Of a stretch of DNA of 64,000 nucleotides, positions 46,330 to 56,766 are shown one piece after another. The notes beneath the pieces were generated by a model. It was not told where the DNA came from, did not search any database, and saw nothing but the letters and a program-made list of their open reading frames with translations. A program made the position numbers and the translations under genes. Source of the stretch: Acinetobacter sp. Ac_5812 (GTDB lineage: Bacteria; Pseudomonadota; Gammaproteobacteria; Pseudomonadales; Moraxellaceae); assembly GCF_013072695.1 (NCBI RefSeq), contig NZ_LXUK01000007.1, positions 42,595 to 106,594 of the forward strand. The letters are read 5' to 3'. How positions within the stretch are numbered: position 1 is the first letter of the stretch; each line of letters opens with the position of its first letter.

Positions 46330-46402
46330 AAGCGAGCAGACTGGAAGGAGGGGCATGTTTTTTTAAGACGGCCTGCCTTTTTTTATGTCTACTCGCTTTT
46401 TT
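46330..46402 (+). promoter_or_regulatory. carAB attenuator leader with a two-codon Phe-Phe ORF
   Basis: The outer arms AAGCGAG-C-AGAC (46330-46341) and GTCT-A-CTCGCTT (46387-46398) form an 11-bp stem with one mismatch, followed by six T: an intrinsic terminator 40 bp before carA. Inside the loop sits GGAAGGAGGGG, then ATG TTT TTT TAA (46355-46366), a perfect ribosome site and mini-ORF, followed by a second T-run (46378-46384). A T-run under a ribosome site inside a terminator is the layout of UTP-sensing pyrBI-type attenuation. Confidence 0.65.
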
Positions 46403-46441
46403 ACAGCCCTATTTTTGTGGTCTTAGTTCAGGAGCTTTGGT

Positions 46442-47581
46442 TTGAGCACCCCCGCCATTTTAGCCCTCGCAGATGGAACGATCTTTAAAGGAACGTCTAT
46501 CGGTGCATCGGGTAGTACGACTGGTGAAGTCGTTTTTAATACAGCCATGACTGGTTATCAAGAAATTTTGACTGACCCAAGTTACGCGCAACAAATTGTG
46601 ACGTTGACTTATCCTCATATTGGAAATACTGGCTGTAATAGTGAAGACGTTGAATCAGGTCGCATCCATAAAGTATGGGCGAATGGTTTAATTATTCGTG
46701 ATCTTCCTTTATTACACAGTAATTTCCGTGCTGAACAATCACTCAGTGAATACTTGGAACAACACAATGTTGTTGCAATTGCTGATATTGATACACGTAA
46801 ATTGACACGTATTTTACGTGACAAAGGTGCGCAAAATGGTTGCATCCTTGCTGGCGAAAATATTACAGAAGAAGAAGCAATTGCCAAGGCACGTGCATTC
46901 GGCGGTTTGAACGGTTTAGATCTTGCAAAAGAATGCTGTGATCCGACGGGTTTCGAATGGACTGAAGGTTCTTGGACTTTAGGTCAGGGCTTTACTCAAC
47001 CAGAATTTAAATTTCATGTTGTTGCATACGATTATGGTGTCAAAACCAACATCTTACGTATGCTCGCAGACCGTGGTTGTAAATTAACAGTTGTTCCTGC
47101 GCAAACCCCTGCTGAAAAAGTGCTCGCATTGAATCCAGATGGTGTGTTCTTGTCAAACGGTCCTGGTGACCCAGCAGCATGTGACTATGCGATTGAAGCA
47201 GTGAAAACCATTGTTGAAACCACAACACTACCTGTATTCGGTATTTGTTTAGGTCATCAAATTTTAGCGCTTGCTTCGGGTGCGAAGACCATGAAAATGA
47301 ATCACGGTCACCACGGCGCCAACCATCCTGTACAAAATCTTGAGAATGGTACAGTGATGATTACTTCTCAAAACCACGGCTTTGCTGTCGATGAAAGTAC
47401 CTTACCTGCAAACTTAAAAGTGACACATCGTTCACTGTTTGACGGTACAAACCAAGGTATCCATCGTACGGATAAACCAGCATTCAGCTTCCAGGGTCAC
47501 CCTGAAGCTAGCCCGGGTCCACATGACTGTGCTCCACTGTTCGATCATTTCATCGAACTTATTGAAGCCGCTAAGAAGTAA
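46442..47581 (+). CDS. carA: carbamoyl-phosphate synthase small subunit
   Basis: Glutaminase subunit that supplies ammonia to CarB for carbamoyl phosphate, used in pyrimidine and arginine synthesis. The 379-residue protein has the N-terminal CPSase domain ([18 protein letters not shown]) and the class I amidotransferase domain with FLSNGPGDP, the nucleophile GICLGHQ and the dyad QGHPEASPG. It starts with TTG at 46442; AGGAG lies seven bases before it and no ATG fits better. carB follows 14 bp later. Confidence 0.97.
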   Translation: MSTPAILALADGTIFKGTSIGASGSTTGEVVFNTAMTGYQEILTDPSYAQQIVTLTYPHIGNTGCNSEDVESGRIHKVWANGLIIRDLPLLHSNFRAEQSLSEYLEQHNVVAIADIDTRKLTRILRDKGAQNGCILAGENITEEEAIAKARAFGGLNGLDLAKECCDPTGFEWTEGSWTLGQGFTQPEFKFHVVAYDYGVKTNILRMLADRGCKLTVVPAQTPAEKVLALNPDGVFLSNGPGDPAACDYAIEAVKTIVETTTLPVFGICLGHQILALASGAKTMKMNHGHHGANHPVQNLENGTVMITSQNHGFAVDESTLPANLKVTHRSLFDGTNQGIHRTDKPAFSFQGHPEASPGPHDCAPLFDHFIELIEAAKK

Positions 47582-47595
47582 TTAAGGAGCGAATA

Positions 47596-50500
47596 ATGCC
47601 TAAACGTACGGATATTAAAAGCATCTTAATTATTGGTGCTGGTCCTATTGTCATTGGTCAGGCGTGTGAGTTTGACTATTCAGGTGCGCAAGCATGTAAA
47701 GCGCTTCGTGAAGAAGGTTACCGCGTTATTTTGGTGAACTCTAACCCAGCGACCATCATGACTGACCCTGCAATGGCGGATGCAACCTATATCGAGCCAA
47801 TCACTTGGCAGACAGTTGCACAAATCATTGAAAAAGAACGTCCAGATGCAGTCCTGCCAACCATGGGTGGCCAAACTGCATTGAACTGTGCCCTTGCCCT
47901 AGACGAGCACGGTGTTCTTGAAAAATATAATGTAGAACTGATTGGCGCATCAAAAGAAGCGATTGAAAAAGCAGAAGACCGTAAACTGTTTGATATCGCG
48001 ATGCGTAAAATTGGTTTGGAATGTCCAAAAGCTGCTATTGCTGAAACAATGGAAGAAGCTTTGGCGATCCAAGCGGGCTTCGGCTTCCCAGTGATCATTC
48101 GTCCATCATTCACGATGGGGGGTTCTGGTGGCGGTATCGCTTATAACCGCGAAGAATTCCTTGAAATCTGTGAACGTGGTTTCGACCTCTCTCCAACGCA
48201 TCAGTTATTGATCGATGAATCACTCATTGGTTGGAAAGAATACGAGATGGAAGTTGTTCGTGACAAAAACGACAACTGTATCATCGTCTGTGCAATCGAA
48301 AACTTCGACCCAATGGGCGTTCACACAGGTGACTCAATCACGGTTGCACCTGCGCAAACATTGACGGACAAAGAATATCAATTGATGCGTAATGCCTCTG
48401 TTGCAGTTCTTCGTGAAATCGGTGTAGAGACTGGTGGTTCGAACGTTCAATTCGGTATTAACCCGAAAGACGGCCGTATGGTTGTGATCGAGATGAACCC
48501 ACGTGTGTCACGTTCATCGGCACTTGCATCTAAAGCAACAGGTTTCCCAATTGCGAAAATCGCAGCGAAACTTGCGGTCGGTTATACCCTTGATGAATTG
48601 AAAAATGACATCACTGGCGGTGTAACTCCAGCATCTTTCGAACCGTCGATTGACTATGTTGTGACCAAGATTCCACGTTTCAACTTCGAAAAATTCCCAC
48701 AAGCTGAGCCTGTATTAACAACTCAGATGAAATCTGTGGGCGAAGTGATGGCAATTGGTCGTAACTTCCAAGAATCTGTACAAAAAGCACTTCGTGGTCT
48801 TGAAGTAGGTGTCAGTGGCTTTGACGAGAAAGTTGAAGCGGGTACTGCCAATGCCAAAGACATCATCTTAAAAGAGCTTAAAGTTCCTGGCCCAGAACGT
48901 ATCTGGTATGTTGCCGATGCATTCCGCCACGGTTTCTCTTTAGATGACGTATTTGAAGCAACCAAAATCGACCGTTGGTTCTTGATCCAAATCGAAGACA
49001 TCATTAAAACTGAAGCTCAAGTAAAAGCATTAGGTTTTGGTGACTTAAACGCTGACAATATCCGTTCATTCAAGCGCAAAGGTTTATCTGACCTGCGTAT
49101 TGCTGACTTGATGGGTATTTCACAAAAGCAATTCCGTAAGCAACGTTGGAACTTGGGTGTCTATCCAGTTTACAAACGTGTTGATACCTGTGCAGCCGAG
49201 TTTGAATCGGGTACTGCTTACATGTATTCAACTTACGATGAAGAATGTGAAGCAAATCCATCAAACCGTGACAAGATTATGGTGATTGGTGGTGGTCCTA
49301 ACCGTATTGGTCAAGGGATCGAGTTTGACTACTGCTGTGTACACGCTGCGCTTGCAATGCGTGAAGACGGTTATGAAACCATCATGGTGAACTGTAACCC
49401 TGAAACGGTTTCAACCGACTATGACACATCTGACCGTTTATACTTCGAACCAGTAACGCTTGAAGATGTACTTGAAATCGTACGTACCGAGAAGCCTAAA
49501 GGCGTGATCGTACAGTACGGTGGTCAAACACCTTTGAAATTGGCACGTGCTTTGGAAGAAGCAGGTACACCAATCATTGGTACATCTCCTGATGCAATTG
49601 ACCGTGCAGAAGACCGTGAACGTTTCCAGCAAATGATTCAACGTCTACAGCTTCGTCAACCAAACAACAGCATCGTAAAATCTGCTGAAGAAGGTATTTC
49701 AGAAGCAGCTAAAGTGGGTTACCCACTGGTTGTTCGTCCATCTTATGTATTGGGTGGTCGTGCAATGGAAATCGTCTATAACGAAGAAGAACTTAAACGT
49801 TACCTTCGTGAAGCCGTACAAGCATCGAATGAAGCCCCTGTCCTGCTTGACCGTTTCCTTGACGATGCAACAGAAGTTGACGTGGACTGCGTATCTGACG
49901 GTAAAGACGTTGTGATCGGTGGAATCATGCAGCACATTGAACAAGCGGGTATTCACTCAGGTGACTCAGCATGTTCGATTCCTCCATACTCGCTTTCTCA
50001 AGAAGTACAGGATGAAATGCGTCGTCAAACGGTTGCAATGGCAAAAGAACTTGGCGTAATCGGTTTGATGAACGTTCAGTTTGCAGTCAAAGGCGACGAC
50101 ATTTATGTACTTGAAGTGAACCCACGTGCATCACGTACCGTTCCTTTCGTTTCTAAATGTATTGGTGACTCTTTAGCAAAAGTTGCGGCACGCTGTATGG
50201 CGGGTCAATCGTTGGAATCACAAGGTTTCACTCAAGAAATCATTCCAACTCATTTTGCAGTTAAAGAAGCTGTATTCCCATTCGCCAAATTCCCTGGCGT
50301 AGACCCAATGCTTGGGCCTGAGATGAAATCTACAGGTGAAGTGATGGGCGTGGGTAAAACATTTGGCGAAGCATTCTACAAAGCGGTGCTTGGTTCAAAT
50401 GAACGTTTACCAGGCTTACCAACTGAAGGTGAAGTAAAGCATGCCTTCTTATCGGTTCGTGAATCAGATAAGAAATACATTGCCAATATCGCGAAACAGT

Positions 50501-50829
50501 TGATCGAGTATGGCTTTAAGCTTGTAGCAACCAATGGTACACATCGTGTACTCAAAGAAGCAGGCATTGAGTGTGAAGCAGTGAATAAAGTGACCGAAGG
50601 TCGCCCGCATATTGTTGACCGCTTGAAAAATGGTGAAATTCATCTTATTGTCAACACAACTGAAGGCAAACAAGCTCAGTATGATTCTGCCATGATTCGT
50701 CGTGCTGCCCTCCAAGGCAAGGTGTATTACACCACGACAATTAACGGTGCAGAAGCAGTTTGCCAAGCATTTGCTGTGAAATTGCCAATGGATGTATACC
50801 GCTTGCAAGATTTACAAACTGTAGGTTAA
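47596..50829 (+). CDS. carB: carbamoyl-phosphate synthase large subunit
   Basis: Uses bicarbonate, two ATP and ammonia from CarA to make carbamoyl phosphate. The 1077-residue protein carries two homologous ATP-grasp halves (about 1-400 and 555-930; [14 protein letters not shown] and [14 protein letters not shown]), the oligomerisation region between them and the MGS-like allosteric domain at the C-terminus (about 940-1077) that binds UMP and ornithine in E. coli. AAGGAG lies upstream of the ATG. Full length; no anomalies seen. Confidence 0.97.
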   Translation: MPKRTDIKSILIIGAGPIVIGQACEFDYSGAQACKALREEGYRVILVNSNPATIMTDPAMADATYIEPITWQTVAQIIEKERPDAVLPTMGGQTALNCALALDEHGVLEKYNVELIGASKEAIEKAEDRKLFDIAMRKIGLECPKAAIAETMEEALAIQAGFGFPVIIRPSFTMGGSGGGIAYNREEFLEICERGFDLSPTHQLLIDESLIGWKEYEMEVVRDKNDNCIIVCAIENFDPMGVHTGDSITVAPAQTLTDKEYQLMRNASVAVLREIGVETGGSNVQFGINPKDGRMVVIEMNPRVSRSSALASKATGFPIAKIAAKLAVGYTLDELKNDITGGVTPASFEPSIDYVVTKIPRFNFEKFPQAEPVLTTQMKSVGEVMAIGRNFQESVQKALRGLEVGVSGFDEKVEAGTANAKDIILKELKVPGPERIWYVADAFRHGFSLDDVFEATKIDRWFLIQIEDIIKTEAQVKALGFGDLNADNIRSFKRKGLSDLRIADLMGISQKQFRKQRWNLGVYPVYKRVDTCAAEFESGTAYMYSTYDEECEANPSNRDKIMVIGGGPNRIGQGIEFDYCCVHAALAMREDGYETIMVNCNPETVSTDYDTSDRLYFEPVTLEDVLEIVRTEKPKGVIVQYGGQTPLKLARALEEAGTPIIGTSPDAIDRAEDRERFQQMIQRLQLRQPNNSIVKSAEEGISEAAKVGYPLVVRPSYVLGGRAMEIVYNEEELKRYLREAVQASNEAPVLLDRFLDDATEVDVDCVSDGKDVVIGGIMQHIEQAGIHSGDSACSIPPYSLSQEVQDEMRRQTVAMAKELGVIGLMNVQFAVKGDDIYVLEVNPRASRTVPFVSKCIGDSLAKVAARCMAGQSLESQGFTQEIIPTHFAVKEAVFPFAKFPGVDPMLGPEMKSTGEVMGVGKTFGEAFYKAVLGSNERLPGLPTEGEVKHAFLSVRESDKKYIANIAKQLIEYGFKLVATNGTHRVLKEAGIECEAVNKVTEGRPHIVDRLKNGEIHLIVNTTEGKQAQYDSAMIRRAALQGKVYYTTTINGAEAVCQAFAVKLPMDVYRLQDLQTVG

Positions 50830-50846
50830 TTCTCTACCGATAAAGT

Positions 50847-50880
50847 CCCGTCACCTTATCGGTGGCGGGCTTTTTCTTTT
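50847..50880 (+). terminator. intrinsic terminator of carAB
   Basis: CCCG-TCACC / GGTGG-CGGG with a 5-base loop, then a T-run. Confidence 0.85.
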
Positions 50881-50921
50881 TTTAATCCTGTATTTTCCCA
50901 ACCAATTTAGAGGGGACCAGA

Positions 50922-51398
50922 ATGCAACGTTATCCTATGACTCCCGAAGGCAAGGTTGCCTTAGAGAAAGAATTACAACAGCTCAAGACAGTGGATCGCC
51001 CACGTATTATCCAAGCGATTGCTGAAGCTCGTGAACACGGTGATTTAAAGGAAAATGCTGAATATCATGCTGCGCGTGAACAGCAAGGTTTCTGCGAAGG
51101 TCGTATTCAGGATATCGAAGGTAAACTGGGCGCAGTACAAGAAATTGATGTCAAAACACTTGAGCAAAATGGCCGTGTTGTCTTTGGCGTGACTGTAACG
51201 ATTGAAAATCTTGATACCGAAGAACGTAAGACTTATAAAATCGTCGGTGATGATGAAGCAGATTTTAAAATCAATAAAATCTCAGTGAACTCACCGATTG
51301 CACGTGGTCTTTTAGGTAAAAATGAAGGCGACGAAGCAAAAATTCAAACACCACAAGGTGAAGTTGAATACGAAATCGTAAGTGTGGAATATATCTAA
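50922..51398 (+). CDS. greA: transcription elongation factor GreA
   Basis: Stimulates transcript cleavage by backtracked RNA polymerase. The 158-residue protein has the coiled-coil tip [16 protein letters not shown] with the catalytic Asp/Glu, and a C-terminal domain with [23 protein letters not shown] precedes the ATG. The order carA-carB-greA is conserved in many gammaproteobacteria. The partner greB is at 19154. Confidence 0.96.
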   Translation: MQRYPMTPEGKVALEKELQQLKTVDRPRIIQAIAEAREHGDLKENAEYHAAREQQGFCEGRIQDIEGKLGAVQEIDVKTLEQNGRVVFGVTVTIENLDTEERKTYKIVGDDEADFKINKISVNSPIARGLLGKNEGDEAKIQTPQGEVEYEIVSVEYI

Positions 51399-51418
51399 TC
51401 CACTCGACTAAGTCGATT

Positions 51419-51454
51419 AAAGAACTCTTCATCAATTGAAGAGTTCTTTTGTTT
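51419..51454 (+). terminator. intrinsic terminator of greA
   Basis: AAAGAACTCTTC / GAAGAGTTCTTT with a 7-base loop and T-run. Confidence 0.85.
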
Positions 51455-51515
51455 CACGCTCCTTATTTCTAAATAAAAATGAAATGCAGAAATGTAAGAT
51501 CTACTTATCAACTCA

Positions 51516-51689
51516 TTGATCTGTACCATTACTGGAATTTTTCTAGGCGTATGCGTCGCAATCACATGGGCGTTTCATGTGAATTCTGATACAAGTTCTG
51601 CACTTATTATTTTCAATACAGCCCTGCTCTGTGCCGTGTTCGGCTTTATCTTTCCCAATCAAATTCAACACGTGTTTACTTGGCCTTGA
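51516..51689 (+). CDS. possible small membrane protein or remnant
   Basis: An open frame from TTG at 51516 to TGA at 51689 gives 57 residues with two hydrophobic helices (TITGIFLGVCVAITWAF and SALIIFNTALLCAVFGFIF). There is no ATG and no ribosome site, so it may be the tail of a lost membrane protein. Low confidence. Confidence 0.25.
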   Translation: MICTITGIFLGVCVAITWAFHVNSDTSSALIIFNTALLCAVFGFIFPNQIQHVFTWP

Positions 51690-51785
51690 AAATTTTTCCC
51701 GAATTCAAGTTTTCGCTTTTAAAGCTCAAATAACCATTGATCATAAAAATTAGAATTCTGCTGAGAATTATTTGATAACGCTATT

Positions 51786-51804
51786 GATTATAATTATCAT
51801 TAAC
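51786..51804 (+). promoter_or_regulatory. Fur box upstream of the TonB receptor gene
   Basis: GATTATAATTATCATTAAC matches the 19-bp Fur consensus GATAATGATAATCATTATC at 15 positions. It lies 39 bp before the start codon in the expected promoter zone, so the gene should be repressed in iron-rich conditions. Confidence 0.7.
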
Positions 51805-51842
51805 AAAAATAAACATTATGCATATTTAATAGGTATTCCCTT

Positions 51843-54086
51843 ATGCAGCAGACTGTAAGATTCACCCAACATCCCCTCTCCCGTGCGCTACTGTTGATCG
51901 CAGGAGGCACTAAAGTCGCTTTACCTATATTATTACTGTGTGGTCAATTCACACAGGCGATGGCTGAACCAACCACGTCGGACCGCGAAAACATTATCAA
52001 CGGATCAGTCACCGCAAATACCTTACCCACCATCAAAGTCGCTGCAGAAAAAGAGCAATCAACCTCATACACAACTAAAAAAATAGCGATTGGCAAAACC
52101 CCACAATCACTCAAAGAAACACCACAATCGGTCTCTGTGGTTACCCGTCAACGTCTGGATGATCAAAATATTTCGACCCTTGAAAATGCCATGAAATATG
52201 TCACGGGGCTGAGTGTGGTACGTTACGATGCAGCAGGAAATTATAATGATTTCAATGCACGGGGTTATGGCAGTGATACCTACCAAATGGATGGTACAAC
52301 CTTAAGAACCGATTCAAACGGAACCTATCTGGATCTGTCTGTATTTGACCGTATTGAAGTATTACGTGGTGTATCGAGTATGTTCAGTGGCGCAGGTGAA
52401 CCAGGTGTTTCTATTAATCTGGTGCGCAAGCGTGCATTGGCTGATTTTGCCTTGACGGGTAAGGTAAGTGCTGGCTCGTGGGATAACTATCGTGGCGAGG
52501 CAGATGTTACTGGTAAGCTTACGCAGGATGGCGCATTGCGCGGCCGACTGGTCACAGCAGTACAAGATTACGATACCTTTATGAACGGCATTGATGGCAA
52601 TAAGAAACTGGTATACGGCACACTGGAATATGATATTCAGGACAATACCACGCTATCACTCGGTGCGACTTATCAAGATATTAATACGGTCTTATCACGT
52701 GGTTTACCGTATGGCCCCGATGGAAAGCTTCTCAATATTTCGCGTAAAACAAGCTTTGTGCAGGACTGGAACAAGCAGGATCTAACCAATAAAGAATTTT
52801 TTGCAGAACTGGAGCATCATTTAAATAATGATGGGCTGATCAAAGCGACTTTGCGCCAAAGTATACGTGATAATCATGCCAAATATAGCGATCCGTCTTT
52901 ACCCGATGTAAAAGGTGATATGTCCAAATTTAGTGCATTGGCCTTTAAACGCGAGGATAAAGATTTTAGTGCAGATTTATTTTTTAACACCCCTTTCCTG
53001 TTTGCTGGGCAGACACATAACTTCCTAATCGGTGCCGATTATCTAAAAGGCAACTCAAAGACCAACTATTCATCTTGGGGAACACCACTAATAGGTACAA
53101 TCAATATCCATCATGACAACCAGCACCAATTTGCTGAGCCTGATTTTGATTACGACACCAATGTCAGCAAAGAAAAAATAGAAAACTATGGCATTTATAG
53201 CCAATTAAGAATCAAACCACTCGAACGTTTAACCTTGGTCGGAGGTGGCCGTGTGAGTTGGTGGAAATCAGTTTCAACCACCTTACGAGCTGATGGGGAA
53301 GACAGCACCGAACCAGCAGCGACCCACGATGCAAAAGCAGAATTTACCCCTTATGCAGCAGTATTATTCGACCTTAATCCAAATGTGTCGCTGTACTCTA
53401 GCTATTCGGAAATTTTTAAACCACAAAATAACTTTAGCTATGATCCTATAGCAGATGGTAAAGGTAAACAACTTGATCCACGGACTGGTACTCAGGTTGA
53501 AGCTGGACTGAAAGCGGCTTTCTTCGATGACCGTTTAAATCTTTCTTCTGCAATCTATCAACTAGAAGACAAAAACCGTGCGATTGCCGATCGTTCAGCA
53601 CCTGAAGGTCTCGACTATTCAGTGGCGGCAGGTAAAGCACGTAGCCGTGGTTTTGAGATCGAAGCAAGTGGACAAATTACCGATAATTGGCAAATCACAA
53701 CAGGCTATGCCTACACCAAAAGTAAATACCTAACTGACCCAGATCTACAGGGCCAACCCGTTAACACGTTTACCCCTAAGCATAATTTTAATTTATGGAC
53801 GACCTATAAACTACCAGCAACAATCGTTGAAGGAGTCAATCTTGGATTTGGTTTAAGAGCTGTATCTAGTTATTACGATGGATCAGGTAGTCAGCGTGTG
53901 CAACAAGATGGATATACACTGGCTTCTGCAAGCCTAGGTTATCAAATTAATCCACGTTATAAATTTGCAATTAACGTAGATAATCTATTTGATAAAAAAT
54001 ACTATGAAAAAGTGAATTATTGGATACGTCAAAATATGTATGGTTCGCCACGTAGCGTAACAGCAAGCTTAAGCTTTAAGTATTGA
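51843..54086 (+). CDS. TonB-dependent siderophore receptor
   Basis: Outer-membrane gated channel for ferric siderophores, powered by TonB-ExbBD. The 747-residue protein has a long signal region (cleavage near AMA at 42), a TonB-interacting stretch (LPTIKVAA), a plug domain (about 85-200: TPQSVSVVTRQRLDDQ, RGYGSDTYQMDG, RIEVLRGVSSMFSGAGEPGVSINLVRK) and a 22-strand barrel ending in the signature YGSPRSVTASLSFKY with a terminal aromatic. This is the FhuE/FpvA-type group. A Fur box precedes it. The ligand is unknown, and no siderophore synthesis genes are nearby. Confidence 0.93.
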   Translation: MQQTVRFTQHPLSRALLLIAGGTKVALPILLLCGQFTQAMAEPTTSDRENIINGSVTANTLPTIKVAAEKEQSTSYTTKKIAIGKTPQSLKETPQSVSVVTRQRLDDQNISTLENAMKYVTGLSVVRYDAAGNYNDFNARGYGSDTYQMDGTTLRTDSNGTYLDLSVFDRIEVLRGVSSMFSGAGEPGVSINLVRKRALADFALTGKVSAGSWDNYRGEADVTGKLTQDGALRGRLVTAVQDYDTFMNGIDGNKKLVYGTLEYDIQDNTTLSLGATYQDINTVLSRGLPYGPDGKLLNISRKTSFVQDWNKQDLTNKEFFAELEHHLNNDGLIKATLRQSIRDNHAKYSDPSLPDVKGDMSKFSALAFKREDKDFSADLFFNTPFLFAGQTHNFLIGADYLKGNSKTNYSSWGTPLIGTINIHHDNQHQFAEPDFDYDTNVSKEKIENYGIYSQLRIKPLERLTLVGGGRVSWWKSVSTTLRADGEDSTEPAATHDAKAEFTPYAAVLFDLNPNVSLYSSYSEIFKPQNNFSYDPIADGKGKQLDPRTGTQVEAGLKAAFFDDRLNLSSAIYQLEDKNRAIADRSAPEGLDYSVAAGKARSRGFEIEASGQITDNWQITTGYAYTKSKYLTDPDLQGQPVNTFTPKHNFNLWTTYKLPATIVEGVNLGFGLRAVSSYYDGSGSQRVQQDGYTLASASLGYQINPRYKFAINVDNLFDKKYYEKVNYWIRQNMYGSPRSVTASLSFKY

Positions 54087-54162
54087 GCTATTAAGCTATT
54101 AAGCAATAGATTACTTTTCGCAGATAAAGTCAAAAGACAATACGTGCTTTAAACTCAAATAC

Positions 54163-54195
54163 ACCTCGCCATACTTAAGTATGGCGAGGTTTTAT
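54163..54195 (+). terminator. intrinsic terminator of the TonB receptor gene
   Basis: A perfect 28-bp palindrome (ACCTCGCCATACTT and its complement) followed by T-rich DNA. Confidence 0.85.
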
Positions 54196-54253
54196 ATTTA
54201 TTCCCTCGAACACTCGGTATAATAGCCCAGCTTTTTTTTAATTTTGTCTTGAT

Positions 54254-54874
54254 ATGGATCCATTAATCAACTCCCCTGTTAAACATTGGTGTGAGTTCGA
54301 ATTTATTGCTAAAACGGTGAAAAATCCAAATATCCATATCAAAGGCAATTACTCTTATTATTCCGCTTATTGGGATCAGGGTTTTGAACGCTGTGTGGTG
54401 CGTTATCTACACGACAAAGCCTCAACCCCTGAAAAGCCAATTGATCAGCTGCATATCGGTAACTTTGTCTGCTTTGGCGCGGAATGCGTGATTATGATGG
54501 GTGGCAACCAATTGCACCGCCCTGACTGGATATCAACCTTCCCTTTTGATACACGTAGCTTTCAACCTGCGGGTGATACTGTCATTGCTGATGGTTGCTG
54601 GATTGGCAGCCGTGCCATGATCATGCAAGGCGTTAAATTGGGGGAAGGTGCTGTGGTGGCGACAGGTGCTGTAGTCACGCAAGATGTGCCACCATATGCG
54701 ATTGTCGGTGGTGTCCCAGCCAAAGTCATCAAATACCGCTTTCCTGAACAAGACATTGAAAAACTGCTTTCCCTTAAACTTTATGACTTAGATGAAAAAC
54801 TGATTTTGAAAATGCGTGAACAATTGCAGACGGATGATGTAGAAGCCCTTCTCCAATACTTCGAGCAAACTTAA
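54254..54874 (+). CDS. CatB-like xenobiotic O-acetyltransferase (left-handed beta-helix)
   Basis: A 206-residue trimeric hexapeptide acyltransferase in the VatD/CatB group, using acetyl-CoA. The active-site His is in [16 protein letters not shown] (His88), and the hexapeptide coils include [30 protein letters not shown], ending with [12 protein letters not shown]. CatB enzymes inactivate chloramphenicol and VatD streptogramins, but most chromosomal members have other, unknown acceptors, so a resistance role is not established. Probable -10 TATAAT at 54218. Confidence 0.9.
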   Translation: MDPLINSPVKHWCEFEFIAKTVKNPNIHIKGNYSYYSAYWDQGFERCVVRYLHDKASTPEKPIDQLHIGNFVCFGAECVIMMGGNQLHRPDWISTFPFDTRSFQPAGDTVIADGCWIGSRAMIMQGVKLGEGAVVATGAVVTQDVPPYAIVGGVPAKVIKYRFPEQDIEKLLSLKLYDLDEKLILKMREQLQTDDVEALLQYFEQT

Positions 54875-55109
54875 TCTAACTTTTTATAGATAAATCAGAG
54901 TTATACCCATGTTCCTTTTTATAGAAATTTCATGTAATTTAAATAAAATCAGTGCTTAACCATAATCCTATAAATAATAACTATCCCTATAAAAATGCTA
55001 GGTTTTATTTATCTTTCAACAGGTTTACTATAACCATAGAGCTTGTAATTTAAACAATTTTTTAATTCCAGAATTCAATGCAAAATCATAAGTATAAGGA
55101 GTAACTAAC

Positions 55110-55547
55110 ATGGCTTATCACAAAATCTTAGTGGCGATTGATGACTCTGAAATTGCGGCAAATGTCATTCGAGAAGCAGCACAACTGGCAAAGGCTTTAA
55201 ACAGTGAACTCACGGTGGTCGAAGTGATGACCTTAGATCCTTATCTTGCAGATGCCTATATTCGTATGGGCCAAAGCAATGATTTGATTGAACGTGTCAG
55301 AGGTTATGTTCAAGAGAATTTAACTAAAGCTGAACAAAAGTTTGAAGAACATGGTCTCACTGTCGCTACTCAAGTCTTAGAAGGCTTTTCAGTGCATCAG
55401 GAAATTATTAGCGCAGCGCAAAACCTAGGTGCAGATTTGATCATCATGGGTTCGCATGGGCGTACAGGCTTTAAACAATTTGTACTGGGTAGCGTGGCGC
55501 AGAAAGTTTTAGCAGAAAGTCATATTCCCGTATTAATTGTGCGTTAA
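55110..55547 (+). CDS. universal stress protein (UspA family)
   Basis: A 145-residue single-domain Usp. YHKILVAIDDSEIAANVIREA at the N-terminus and the ATP-binding GSHGRTGFKQFVLGSVAQKVLAESHIPVLIV (G-2x-G-9x-G-S type) near the C-terminus are complete, so it should be an ATP-binding member. GGAG with suitable spacing precedes the ATG. Single gene; induced by stress or starvation in known relatives. Confidence 0.93.
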   Translation: MAYHKILVAIDDSEIAANVIREAAQLAKALNSELTVVEVMTLDPYLADAYIRMGQSNDLIERVRGYVQENLTKAEQKFEEHGLTVATQVLEGFSVHQEIISAAQNLGADLIIMGSHGRTGFKQFVLGSVAQKVLAESHIPVLIVR

Positions 55548-55562
55548 GCAATCAAGAGTTCA

Positions 55563-55614
55563 AGAACGTATAATTTTTATTGGTTAAATTATTCAATAAC
55601 AGATTATGCGTTCT
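55563..55614. terminator. long inverted repeat between convergent genes
   Basis: AGAACGTATAAT and ATTATGCGTTCT pair over 12 positions, one of them G-U, around a 28-base AT-rich loop. The position between convergent stops suggests a shared transcription end. Confidence 0.5.
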
Positions 55615-55629
55615 AAACTTAACTCCTGA

Positions 55630-55950
55630 TTAAGGCTGCCAAGCAAATATTTTTAAACTCACCTTGCCATTTAATAAATACACCCCTTCCTGCTCTAATA
55701 AACTTTGCTGAACATTTTCACCCTTCTCATTAATTCGAGTCACACTGATTTTTCCTTGTGAATTAATCACACGATACCAAGGAATCTCACTGTCTTTATC
55801 TAAATGCTTAAGTACATAACCGACTAGACGGGGGTGTTTGGGTAAACCTGCCAGCTTGGCGATTTGTCCATAACTTGCCACTTTCCCATAAGGAATTAAA
55901 GCAATCACTTCTAAAATTTGCCGATGTAGTTCATTGGTATCTTGCACCAT
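55630..55950 (-). CDS. alkyltransferase-like DNA repair protein (ATL)
   Basis: A 106-residue homologue of the O6-alkylguanine-DNA alkyltransferase C-terminal domain. Where the enzyme has PCHR, this one has PWYR (57-60), with Trp in place of the acceptor Cys. Such ATL proteins bind alkylated guanine, flip the base and call nucleotide excision repair instead of removing the alkyl group. YGKVASYGQIAKLAGLP and RLVGYVLKHL are family-typical. Single gene on the minus strand. Confidence 0.92.
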   Translation of the reverse strand: MVQDTNELHRQILEVIALIPYGKVASYGQIAKLAGLPKHPRLVGYVLKHLDKDSEIPWYRVINSQGKISVTRINEKGENVQQSLLEQEGVYLLNGKVSLKIFAWQP

Positions 55951-56040
55951 ACAAGCTCCAAAAATCTGCTAAGATAATCAAAATCATGCGAAAAGCTAGC
56001 TTTACAATAATTAAAACGCGACCATTTGAGAGAACAAAAA

Positions 56041-56766
56041 ATGCGGTTAAAAATCACTGCCCTGACGCTATTATGTCTGATCTTTAGTGCATCTTGTACC
56101 ACTCAAAAAGCCCCGATAAAAAAATTACCGTATCAGTATCCGCTAGATGCCGACCACTTACCTGTGGTCAATGTCAGTTTTATTGTGACTAGCAATCGTC
56201 CAGAAGTAAAAGCCCTAGATCGTAAAGCACAAATGTATAAAGAATTGGCAATCTTGAACCAATACTTTATCGATGAAAATAATCAAAAAATCTTTAAATT
56301 TAAAATTCATCGTTACTATTCCTATCAAGATTTTAGTAAACGCAAATGTGATCTTGCCAATCAATTAAGCCAATCCAAAGCCATCATTCCAGACAATTTA
56401 CCTAGTGCGGTCAGAACCTGCTTCCCTCGCCGAAAGAGCAAGGAAGTGCTGTTTATTATTTATGATTCTTATGGCGAAAAATTAAAAGATGCCGATATCA
56501 CCAGTTGGGGATTCCGCAATCAGGGGCAACCATTTATTTTAATTGATTGGCAACGACTGAATTACCAAACTCAAGCTGCCAGTATCCATGAAATGGGACA
56601 CGCCTTTGGTCTCAGTCATGTTTGCTCACCTAAAGCCACCAAGACCACACCGACCAACATTATGAGCAGTTATGATTGTCGCTTAGGCAGTGGCGGCTTA
56701 CGCAATCTAGGTTTTAACAAAGAACAACTGAACATCATGCTCAACAATTACAACCAATATCCTTAA
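56041..56766 (+). CDS. metzincin-type zinc metalloprotease, putative lipoprotein
   Basis: A 241-residue secreted protein with a signal peptide ending in SASC (Cys19), a weak lipobox. The zinc site HEMGHAFGLSH (183-193) is a full HExxHxxGxxH metzincin motif, and NIMSSYDC at about 206 gives the Met-turn. Four further cysteines may form disulphides. The rest of the sequence is not recognised. GAGAG precedes the ATG at 56041. The stop overlaps the stop of the convergent gene by a few bases. Substrate unknown; it could act on the cell envelope or host proteins. Confidence 0.78.
   Translation: MRLKITALTLLCLIFSASCTTQKAPIKKLPYQYPLDADHLPVVNVSFIVTSNRPEVKALDRKAQMYKELAILNQYFIDENNQKIFKFKIHRYYSYQDFSKRKCDLANQLSQSKAIIPDNLPSAVRTCFPRRKSKEVLFIIYDSYGEKLKDADITSWGFRNQGQPFILIDWQRLNYQTQAASIHEMGHAFGLSHVCSPKATKTTPTNIMSSYDCRLGSGGLRNLGFNKEQLNIMLNNYNQYP

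Noticed and set aside
54254..54874. Calling the CatB-like gene a chloramphenicol resistance gene
   Set aside because: Family membership is clear, but acceptor specificity cannot be read from sequence and many chromosomal members are not resistance enzymes.
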